From the IMG/VR virus record IMGVR_UViG_3300011013_000055, positions 1 through 29,932 of that record: a DNA stretch of 29,932 nucleotides; one strand, 5' to 3'. Below, piece after piece: positions 14,555 to 19,321 of the stretch. The DNA is from a virus. Within the stretch, counting starts at the first letter, position 1, and every line of letters starts with the position of its first letter. Made by a program: the position numbers and the translations under genes. Below the pieces are notes generated by a model that saw nothing but the letters and a program-made list of their open reading frames with translations, did no database searches and was not told the DNA's origin.

Positions 14555-14732
14555 ACATTAACTCCAGTTTTGCATCCGTCATGTATCTATCTACATCTTG
14601 GATTAAGGTTTCATAATCTCTAAGCTGTTCTAACTTATCTTGAACATCTTGAGGTAGTTGATCCCATCCTAGATAGTCTTGAAAGTATCTATTCAGGATT
14701 TGCTTTTGAGGCTTACTTAGTTTTCTTGCCAT
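14541..14732 (-). CDS. Hypothetical protein, 63 aa
   Basis: ATG at 14732 after GGAG; overlaps the next gene by 14 nt and lies over the end of the membrane microprotein. Basic N-terminus (MARKLSKPQKQILNRYFQDY), then charged helices ending AKLELMYGNK. Function unknown. Confidence 0.65.
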   Translation of the reverse strand: MARKLSKPQKQILNRYFQDYLGWDQLPQDVQDKLEQLRDYETLIQDVDRYMTDAKLELMYGNK

Positions 14733-14826
14733 TACGTTTCTCCATGTCTATATGTGCATAAATAAGGAAGGCCAACCAAAGCATTGACCCTATTATTAAT
14801 AATTGAGCTATTAATTGTTTATCCAT
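14713..14826 (-). CDS. Membrane microprotein, 37 aa
   Basis: ATG at 14826, 2 nt after the TAG of the coiled-coil gene and without its own ribosome binding site, so it would be made by re-initiation. The peptide MDKQLIAQLLIIGSMLWLAF continues LIYAHIDMEKRNGKKTK: one transmembrane helix with a basic cytoplasmic-type tail. It overlaps the following gene by 20 nt. Function unknown. Confidence 0.5.
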   Translation of the reverse strand: MDKQLIAQLLIIGSMLWLAFLIYAHIDMEKRNGKKTK

Positions 14827-14828
14827 AG

Positions 14829-15227
14829 CTATAAGAGTCTTGAGACTATTGCTTGGATAACTTCATCGATAAGATCTTCTTTATCAATCTTAAATTCTTT
14901 TAGCTTTTCTTTAACTTCATCTTTCATCTCCTTTATTTCTTGTTTCATGTCGTATTCTAACTCTTCAATCTTGTCCTCTACCTGGTCATAGATAGTGTCG
15001 TCAATGTAGGATTTGTCAGGTGTATCTTGTGTTGCCTTATCAACCATATCTGCAATCATAGAATCTATAGTCTGATTCTCGTATATAGATTGTTTGTTTC
15101 TAAGAGAAGCAATTGTTTCATCTCTATGTTCGATGGTTTGTTCAAGTCTACGTACTTGATCTCTTAATAGATCTGCTTGAATTACTTCATTACCTAGGAT
15201 TGTTTCAATTTCTTTATTTGTTTCCAT
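14829..15227 (-). CDS. Coiled-coil protein, 132 aa
   Basis: ATG at 15227 after AAAGGAG. Two heptad-rich stretches are visible: residues 15-50 (DQVRRLEQTIEHRDETIASL) and 80-120 (EELEYDMKQEIKEMKDEVKE). Acidic, no cysteine. Oligomerisation or a long-rod structure is likely; its role in the early region is unknown. Confidence 0.7.
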   Translation of the reverse strand: METNKEIETILGNEVIQADLLRDQVRRLEQTIEHRDETIASLRNKQSIYENQTIDSMIADMVDKATQDTPDKSYIDDTIYDQVEDKIEELEYDMKQEIKEMKDEVKEKLKEFKIDKEDLIDEVIQAIVSRLL

Positions 15228-15239
15228 GTTATTACTCCT

Positions 15240-15437
15240 TTATATTGTTATGATTAGTATGATTAAAGCCCATACAATAGCGGTTACTGCCAAATAAGGT
15301 AGCTTGACGTTTCTATGAGCAGGGTTTAGTCCTATTCTGAAACATCTCACACCCCAAATACCTATTGATAGCATTACACCGACAAGAGCGGTTACTATTG
15401 TCCAATGAAAGCTCACGTATATATTTGCTAAATCCAT
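15240..15437 (-). CDS. Two-pass membrane protein, 65 aa
   Basis: Two hydrophobic segments are clear: IVTALVGVMLSIGIWGV (about 14-30) and YLAVTAIVWALIILIITI (about 48-65), separated by a basic loop (RCFRIGLNPAHRNVK). ATG at 15437 after AAGGAG. A small inner-membrane protein; it might alter the host membrane or exclude other phages, but the sequence shows only topology. Confidence 0.7.
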   Translation of the reverse strand: MDLANIYVSFHWTIVTALVGVMLSIGIWGVRCFRIGLNPAHRNVKLPYLAVTAIVWALIILIITI

Positions 15438-15440
15438 GCT

Positions 15441-15614
15441 TTATTTCTCCTTTGTTGTTGATTTACTGTCTAACCAGTCTAAGAATCTCCATATTGCCTC
15501 TTCTGAGGGCTCTGGTTTCTGTGCTGCTTGTTCTATATCATCTTGAGAAGGACTTCGGTCTTGTTCGATATTGTCCTCCTGCATTTCTATATCTAGGTTT
15601 GAAAAGTAACCCAT
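15441..15614 (-). CDS. Acidic hypothetical protein, 57 aa
   Basis: ATG at 15614 after AAAGGAG encodes MGYFSNLDIEMQEDNIEQDR, then an acidic, proline-containing linker and an amphipathic tail EEAIWRFLDWLDSKSTTKEK. It stops just upstream of the membrane-protein gene, whose ribosome binding site overlaps its end. Probably unstructured for most of its length. Function unknown. Confidence 0.62.
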   Translation of the reverse strand: MGYFSNLDIEMQEDNIEQDRSPSQDDIEQAAQKPEPSEEAIWRFLDWLDSKSTTKEK

Positions 15615-15615
15615 G

Positions 15616-15978
15616 TTATTTCTCCTTTAATTGTTCAGTTAGTTTTTCTAACTCAGTTTCTACCATTGGTTGTGTCCAAACAAGACCTTCAAGTTGATGC
15701 TTTGTGTAAAACTCTTTCAATGAGTCTTTTACTAAAGTGAGATCTACAGCGTCGCCACCATGAATACAATCAAATCCAATAAACCAGTCATCTTCGATTC
15801 TATCTGTGAATGTAACACCTCCATGAACTGTTATTGATTCAAATTGAGGATCTTCATAGTAAAGTTCATATAGATTATGGTCTTTAGGTATCTTTACGTA
15901 TCCACATCTATGTCCAGACTCAACTGCAACGACCATTGTTTCAAAGTCGTTGTACGTGTTGCTGCTTTCGATATTCAT
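15616..15978 (-). CDS. Conserved-type phage protein, 120 aa
   Basis: Contains GHRCGYVKIPKDHNLYELYY, then ITVHGGVTFTDRIEDDWFIG and FDCIHGGDAVDL. The GYV-IP-xxHP-like, VHGGVTF and FDC-HGGD blocks form a pattern I know from phage and bacterial hypothetical proteins; the histidines and aspartates could be a metal or active site. ATG at 15978 after AAAGGAG. No reaction assigned. Confidence 0.7.
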   Translation of the reverse strand: MNIESSNTYNDFETMVVAVESGHRCGYVKIPKDHNLYELYYEDPQFESITVHGGVTFTDRIEDDWFIGFDCIHGGDAVDLTLVKDSLKEFYTKHQLEGLVWTQPMVETELEKLTEQLKEK

Positions 15979-15990
15979 GTTATTTCTCCT

Positions 15991-16263
15991 TTAATTGTTT
16001 TCTAGATCCTTAACAATCGTGTCCCATATCCAGCATCTGAATTGAGAAGGTTTGTATTGGAATTCTAGGTTTGTTTCAAGTTCTTCTTGGAAGTCCCACA
16101 TAAGCATTTGCATGTCTGCATGGTTGTTATGTAGCCATTTAGTTACTTTGATTTGAATAGCTGTTCTTGTTTCTGCTTCATGCTTTGCCATGATATCTCC
16201 CAAGTTAATTGTATCGTTGATATGTGTTGTAGGTACTATTGTACCTGGTTTATTCTTAACCAT
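15991..16263 (-). CDS. Hypothetical protein, 90 aa
   Basis: Start chosen at ATG 16263 (MVKNKPGTIVPTTHINDTIN) after AAGGAG; the open frame to 16380 is the upstream gene read in another frame. Helical C-terminal half rich in aromatic residues (ADMQMLMWDFQEELETNLEF; FRCWIWDTIVKDLENN). Function unknown. Confidence 0.65.
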   Translation of the reverse strand: MVKNKPGTIVPTTHINDTINLGDIMAKHEAETRTAIQIKVTKWLHNNHADMQMLMWDFQEELETNLEFQYKPSQFRCWIWDTIVKDLENN

Positions 16264-16267
16264 GTTA

Positions 16268-16561
16268 TTACTCCTTGTTAAATGGTCTTGCTTCTTTGTT
16301 GATGCCTTTCCTATTGTTGTAGGTTCTGGCTCTACGTAATTCGCCTCCAGTCTTAAGGCAAGATGTTGTTCCTGCATCAAGTTCTCTTAGTGCGCTCATA
16401 GGTAGAACTATGGAATCATCTCCCACAATTTCTACATCATCATTGATTGTTGCAACTAGGCAAACATCTCCCCAATAATGTAAGTTAAACGTTTCTCCAT
16501 CCCAGTTAGCATTTGCTACTAGTTCGGTAGATCCGTCTTCCATTTGTACTGTAAACAGCAT
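16268..16561 (-). CDS. Hypothetical protein, 97 aa
   Basis: ATG at 16561 after AAGGAG. The first half is beta-rich and acidic (MLFTVQMEDGSTELVANANW; YWGDVCLVATINDDVEIVGD), the second basic (GELRRARTYNNRKGINKEAR). It is directly downstream of the SSB gene, with a short GCAA-loop hairpin between them. Function unknown. Confidence 0.65.
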   Translation of the reverse strand: MLFTVQMEDGSTELVANANWDGETFNLHYWGDVCLVATINDDVEIVGDDSIVLPMSALRELDAGTTSCLKTGGELRRARTYNNRKGINKEARPFNKE

Positions 16562-16583
16562 AATATTCTCCTTAAAGTCCTAA

Positions 16584-16606
16584 ACAGACATTCTTGCGAA
16601 TGCCTG
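16584..16606 (-). repeat. Small GNRA-loop hairpin after SSB
   Basis: On the minus strand CATTC-GCAA-GAATG forms a 5-bp stem with a stable GCAA tetraloop, between the SSB stop and the next gene. There is no T-run; it may protect or process the RNA. Confidence 0.3.
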
Positions 16607-16620
16607 CTATGAAAGGATAT

Positions 16621-17040
16621 TTAGAACGGCATATCCACAACAGGCTGTTGAGATTGTCCTGAAGCTTGCTCTTGATTGTTATCTTGAGCTTGCTGTACAG
16701 GAGCTTTATCTAACATTTGTAAGATGCCTTGATAACCTGCAACAACAACTTCAGTCACGTATTGTGTGATGTTGTCCTTGTTTACAAAGCTACGATGGTT
16801 GAGTTTGCCTTCTACATACACTTTAGAGCCTTTCTTAAGGTAAGTGTTAGCAATATTAGCAACATTACCTCTGAATACTACTCGGTGTACTTGATGAGCT
16901 TCAACCTTGTTTCCTTGTGTGTCTTTGTAAGATTCATCTGTGTAGATGCTTACGTTTGTTAATGAACCGCCATCCTGGAATACTTTGATTTCTGGATCTG
17001 CGCCTAAATTACCTACTAGAGTTACTTTATTAATTGACAT
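16621..17040 (-). CDS. ssb: Bacterial-type single-stranded DNA-binding protein
   Basis: A 139-residue OB-fold SSB: MSINKVTLVGNLGADPEIKV opening, VHRVVFRGNVANIANTYLKK GSKVYVEGKL in the core, then a glutamine-rich linker and the tail VVDMPF. The tail matches the bacterial DDIPF tip that recruits replication proteins, and the length is that of a normal SSB. It would coat ssDNA at the origin nearby and could engage host partners through the tail. A strong inverted repeat just upstream (17060-17104) may control it. The phage also has a gp2.5-like protein, so it carries two ssDNA-binding proteins. Confidence 0.93.
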   Translation of the reverse strand: MSINKVTLVGNLGADPEIKVFQDGGSLTNVSIYTDESYKDTQGNKVEAHQVHRVVFRGNVANIANTYLKKGSKVYVEGKLNHRSFVNKDNITQYVTEVVVAGYQGILQMLDKAPVQQAQDNNQEQASGQSQQPVVDMPF

Positions 17041-17059
17041 GTTAGTCTCCTAATTGATT

Positions 17060-17104
17060 GCAATATGCACACTGTCGAGGCTATCCTCTCTCGATACATA
17101 TTGC
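17060..17104 (-). promoter_or_regulatory. Inverted repeat upstream of ssb
   Basis: GCAATATG (17060-17067) pairs perfectly with CATATTGC (17097-17104), with an inner stem TCGAG/CTCGA (17075-17079/17090-17094). It ends 20 nt before the ssb ATG and 10 nt before its TTAGGAG site, where an RNA hairpin or protein-bound operator could control SSB synthesis. Confidence 0.5.
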
Positions 17105-17425
17105 TGGTTATAAAGATGAAGCGTGATTGCTTCGTAATACACACTGGTTTAGACAATGCATATTAGGAAGGAAAAGCAGTTTGGGTACTTAATGTACAGT
17201 CATGCTTAGGACTAGTGGGACAGTCTGCGTGAGCCTTTCGGTCTCTATGTCATCTGTGTGACAGAGGCAGTCCCTGTAGAGGAGGCAGTTTTAATTCATA
17301 CCTAGGAATATCAGAGTGTCGGCTATTGATTCACTAAAGGATTCGCCACATCCACCAGTCACTATTTAAGATGCATAATGCGGAACTGTGTGAATTACAC
17401 TATGCAAATGATTGGCACTACTAAC
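17105..17425. other. Gene-free structured stretch
   Basis: No open frame with a ribosome binding site is seen on either strand. The stretch holds GAAGC/GCTTC (17118-17133), and a bulged hairpin CTCT-at-GTCA / TGACAGAG (17243-17266) with outer pairing of CTGC (17225-17228) to GCAG (17267-17270). GAGGCAGT/GAGGCAGTT is repeated nearby (about 17264-17290). It may be an untranslated leader of the early leftward transcript or a non-coding RNA. Confidence 0.4.
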
Positions 17426-17593
17426 TTACTCGTTGCCTATTAATGTATTTAGACATATGATTGTTGCTTGTTTATCGTTAGTATGGAATAGTTCCTCATG
17501 CAAACGAAACAAAGGAGAGTCTTCATGATCTCCAAGTTTGATTAGTTTGTAGTAACAAAGTTTATAAGATATTTTAGATAATAGTTTGTACAC
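17426..17593 (-). CDS. Early hypothetical protein, 55 aa, GTG start
   Basis: The supported start is GTG at 17593 (reading M-YKLLSKISYKLCYYKLIKL), 6 nt after AAGGAG; an in-frame GTG at 17626 has no site. Basic, tyrosine/leucine-rich N-terminal half, then FRLHEELFHTNDKQATIICL. It is preceded by copy 2 of the repeated leader hairpin and is one of the first leftward genes beyond the origin region. Function unknown. Confidence 0.55.
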   Translation of the reverse strand: MYKLLSKISYKLCYYKLIKLGDHEDSPLFRLHEELFHTNDKQATIICLNTLIGNE

Positions 17594-17626
17594 GATAATA
17601 CTCCTTGGTTTAGTTAAAGAATTCAC

Positions 17627-17673
17627 ACATTGGACACAATCGAGCTCGCTCTTTAGCTCGTGCCGTGTCCATA
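17627..17673 (-). promoter_or_regulatory. Repeated leader hairpin, copy 2
   Basis: TGGACAC/GTGTCCA arms enclose a second stem CGAGCT/AGCTCG. On the minus strand the flanks read TATGGACACGGC before and TTGTGTCCAATGTGTGAATT after, closely matching copies at 12440-12486 and 18704-18742. It lies between the DnaA boxes and the 55-residue early gene. Confidence 0.6.
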
Positions 17674-17719
17674 GTTATCCACATAGTTATCCACAGGTTT
17701 TACAGAGTTGTGGATAACT
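17673..17719. other. Three DnaA boxes, candidate replication origin
   Basis: The 11-mer AGTTATCCACA occurs three times without mismatch: 17673-17683 and 17685-17695 on the plus strand, 12 bp apart, and 17709-17719 on the minus strand. TTATCCACA is the strong consensus box for the bacterial initiator DnaA. Together with the iterons at 18103-18162 and the gene divergence here, this marks a likely origin that recruits host DnaA. Confidence 0.75.
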
Positions 17720-17720
17720 C

Positions 17721-17768
17721 CTACAGCCCTTACGTACCAAGGGAAATTCCTATTGTGTCCTTATAGAG
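17721..17768 (+). promoter_or_regulatory. Candidate phage RNA polymerase promoter, rightward copy 1
   Basis: The core reads CCTATTGTGTCCTTATA then GAGAGA, predicted +1 at 17766. The 48-nt block from CTACAG onward matches the leftward copy at 4610-4657 with three differences. It fires rightward from beside the DnaA boxes, through the structured region and the iterons, toward the terminase genes. Such a transcript could also prime or melt the origin, as T7 phi1.1 promoters do. Confidence 0.72.
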
Positions 17769-17782
17769 AGAAATAAGGACGG

Positions 17783-17844
17783 ACTATGACGAGCTGAGAT
17801 GGGCACAGCTTCGAGTCCCTAATGCCCACATTAGAGATCATAGT
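17783..17844 (+). ncRNA. Candidate structured RNA behind the promoter
   Basis: Seventeen nt past the predicted +1, ACTATGA (17783-17789) pairs perfectly with TCATAGT (17838-17844). Inside, TGGGCA/TGCCCA forms a second stem, and CGA-GCTG with CAGC-TTCG offers an alternative fold. The 62-nt element has no ribosome binding site or reading frame. It may be a small RNA, a primer RNA or a protein-binding DNA cruciform. Confidence 0.4.
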
Positions 17845-17875
17845 AGAATCAGTAGAGATGCTATGGTGAGCTTAA

Positions 17876-17990
17876 TGCTAACTAAGTAGATTTCGATTAC
17901 GACCCACATAAGACTCAGAGATGAGTTAAGTGAATCATAGAGGGAAAGTATAGAATCTGTGAAGATTCAATATAGTCTGCTTAGTTAGCA
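17876..17990. repeat. Long-range 15-bp inverted repeat
   Basis: TGCTAACTAAGTAGA (17876-17890) pairs with TCTGCTTAGTTAGCA (17976-17990): 14 Watson-Crick pairs and one G-T wobble. A smaller stem GAATC/GATTC (17953-17968) sits inside. It lies between the DnaA boxes and the iterons and is part of the putative origin structure. Confidence 0.55.
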
Positions 17991-18102
17991 ATGAGCTTAC
18001 CTAAGTGAATATAGTTGGTAGGATTCAATGAGACCAGTGATGTATCTATGATGGTCAATGATGAATCTATAGTGATGCTTCGAGTGCTACATCTAGTGCC
18101 AC

Positions 18103-18162
18103 TAAATGTGACAAATAGCTTATAAATGTGACAAATAGCTTATAAATGTGACAAATAGCTTA
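18103..18162. repeat. Three tandem 20-bp iterons
   Basis: The unit TAAATGTGACAAATAGCTTA is repeated three times head to tail without a mismatch or spacer. About two helical turns per unit is the classic iteron spacing for a replication initiator or other origin-binding protein. A downstream AT-rich element was not obvious. Confidence 0.75.
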
Positions 18163-18226
18163 ATACCACTCTGACACCCCTAAGATGCTCTCTAGAACAC
18201 TACAGGAACAGCTAGCTTGCTTAATA

Positions 18227-18249
18227 ATTCCTATTGTGTCCTTATAGAG
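18227..18249 (+). promoter_or_regulatory. Candidate phage RNA polymerase promoter, rightward copy 2
   Basis: All 23 core bases (ATTCCTATTGTGTCCTTATA then GAG) match the copy at 17746-17768; the conserved upstream 25 nt of the other two copies is absent. Predicted +1 at 18247. It fires toward the terminase operon, but first across the leftward gene 18356-18661 in antisense. Confidence 0.7.
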
Positions 18250-18307
18250 GACAGTAATGTGCCCCTAGAAGCCCCCAGATTGTCGATTCTGGACGACTTT
18301 ATGCTCA

Positions 18308-18327
18308 AGCCATACCAATGGTAGGCT
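18308..18327. repeat. Bulged 8-bp hairpin
   Basis: AGCC-a-TACC-aat-GGTA-GGCT is a compact stem with one bulge, between the second rightward promoter and the end of the gene at 18356-18661. In leftward RNA it follows that gene's stop, so it could help end or process that transcript. No T-run on either strand. Confidence 0.4.
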
Positions 18328-18355
18328 AAGACACAAAGATGCCCTTATTCGGCAC

Positions 18356-18661
18356 TTAGTCAGAGTCTAACTGAAGTATTAACTCTGAGTCCTTCCAAGA
18401 GATGACGAATGCAAACCTGTCAGACTCTAGCATGTATACACCAGAGCTCAGCTTAGACCACCACTTAGACACTTGAACGTGCTCGGCTAATGATCTCATT
18501 AGTCTTCGGTGTTCGTTGGTGTGCAGCGTGACCTCTGTGGTCTTGCCTTGCTTGCGGTTACGGATGAACTTACCGATAGCTCGCTGAGCCAAGTTGCCTC
18601 TGTTAGGTTCGATGTGATACTTAAGTCCCTCTACCCATAAGATTGTTGTGTTGATGTCCAT
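18356..18661 (-). CDS. Early hypothetical protein, 101 aa
   Basis: ATG at 18661 after ACAGGAG. Basic middle (QRAIGKFIRNRKQGKTTEVT; NEHRRLMRSLAEHVQVSKWW) and an acidic end (SWKDSELILQLDSD); about four positive charges per ten residues in the middle suggest nucleic-acid binding. It is the leftward gene nearest the divergent control region and so probably the earliest expressed, and it lies beside the iterons. A phage origin-binding or host-takeover role is possible but unproven. Rightward promoter copy 2 reads across it in antisense. Confidence 0.65.
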   Translation of the reverse strand: MDINTTILWVEGLKYHIEPNRGNLAQRAIGKFIRNRKQGKTTEVTLHTNEHRRLMRSLAEHVQVSKWWSKLSSGVYMLESDRFAFVISWKDSELILQLDSD

Positions 18662-18703
18662 GATGTTACTCCTGTGTTATTAAAAGATGAGTCAGTGTAG
18701 AAC

Positions 18704-18742
18704 TCACACAATGGACACAAGAGCTTGCTCGCCGTGTACATC
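18704..18742 (-). promoter_or_regulatory. Repeated leader hairpin, copy 3
   Basis: ATGGACAC pairs with GTGTaCAT with one mismatch, around an inner GAGC/GCTC stem. On the minus strand the right flank TTGTGTCCATTGTGTGAGTT matches copy 2 closely. It is in the leader of the 101-residue early gene. Confidence 0.58.
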
Positions 18743-18761
18743 TTGGACTCTCAAGGATTAA

Positions 18762-18806
18762 GGGGGGTGTCAGAATATATCGGGGGGTGACTATAATATA
18801 TATAAC
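18762..18806. promoter_or_regulatory. G-tract repeats and early promoter region
   Basis: GGGGGGTG occurs twice exactly 20 bp apart (18762-18769, 18782-18789), each followed by an AT-rich run (AGAATATAT; CTATAATATAT). A TATAAT at 18792-18797 could be a host sigma-70 -10 box for rightward transcription. The minus strand offers TATATATTATAG toward the leftward early genes. No convincing -35 box was found for either direction, so an activator or unusual sigma contact may be needed. Confidence 0.45.
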
Positions 18807-18810
18807 CCAT

Positions 18811-18875
18811 AGACGATGCACAGATATAATTCTAAGATTAGTACACAGACGATGCACAGATATAATTCTAAGATT
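18811..18875 (+). repeat. Perfect 29-bp direct repeat containing TATAAT
   Basis: The same 29 bases, starting AGACGATGCACAGATATAAT, occur at 18811-18839 and 18847-18875, with a 36-bp period. Each copy has a TATAAT; the second has TTAGTA 17 bp upstream. They end just before the small terminase ribosome binding site, so they are tandem promoters or regulator sites for the rightward operon. Confidence 0.65.
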
Positions 18876-18892
18876 TAACTAAGGAGAAACAT

Positions 18893-19309
18893 ATGCCAAG
18901 AAAGAAGGCCACTATTGAAGCAAGACTGAAAGCCGCAAGGGACGGTGGAGAGAGACTTAAGGAAGCTGGGAAGCCCTATAGATTCAAGAAGGGAGTATCA
19001 GGGAATCCTGGGGGAAGAAAAGCTGGATCCAAGAACAAGATGAAAGAGGTTCCTTCAATTGAACAAGCTATGAAGCTTATGATGATGGAGGATGGTAGTA
19101 TTGCTCCTTCTACGTATCTCATGATGCTGCTACAAAGGAACGTGGCTCAGAACACTTCAGCAGGTGATAAGATGGCTCTGGATTGCATTAGAGAGATTAA
19201 TAAGTATACTGAAGCATCTAAGGATGCCAAGGAAGCGAATAAGAACAATGTTGAGGATTTGACTAATAGGGAAATCGAAGAAAGATTGTTTAAGATTGTT
19301 AATGACTAA
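18893..19309 (+). CDS. DUF5681-type small terminase subunit candidate
   Basis: A 138-residue basic protein with FKKGVSGNPGGRKAGSKNK at residues 31-49, the signature of the DUF5681 domain that is common in phage genes placed before terminases. The position directly upstream of the large terminase supports a DNA-recognition role in packaging. The rest is helical, ending in an acidic stretch (EDLTNREIEERLFKIVND). ATG after AAGGAG. The assignment to the small terminase is by domain and position; the family as a whole is not experimentally defined. Confidence 0.75.
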   Translation: MPRKKATIEARLKAARDGGERLKEAGKPYRFKKGVSGNPGGRKAGSKNKMKEVPSIEQAMKLMMMEDGSIAPSTYLMMLLQRNVAQNTSAGDKMALDCIREINKYTEASKDAKEANKNNVEDLTNREIEERLFKIVND

Positions 19310-19321
19310 GGAGGTGAGAAA

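Noticed and set aside
17040-17110. 25-codon frame (MYRERIAS...) in the ssb leader
   Set aside because: It has no ribosome binding site and its sequence is fixed by the hairpin arms.
17805-17830. TTCGAGTCCC resembling a tRNA T-loop
   Set aside because: The five bases on either side do not pair, no anticodon arm is present and there is no acceptor stem with the right spacing. The element is kept only as a hairpin.
18103-18162. CRISPR array
   Set aside because: The units are contiguous with no spacers, so these are iterons, not a CRISPR.
18666-18857. Minus-strand frame of 63 codons in the divergent promoter region
   Set aside because: It runs through the G-tract and 29-bp repeats, lacks a ribosome binding site, and the repeats better explain the stretch.
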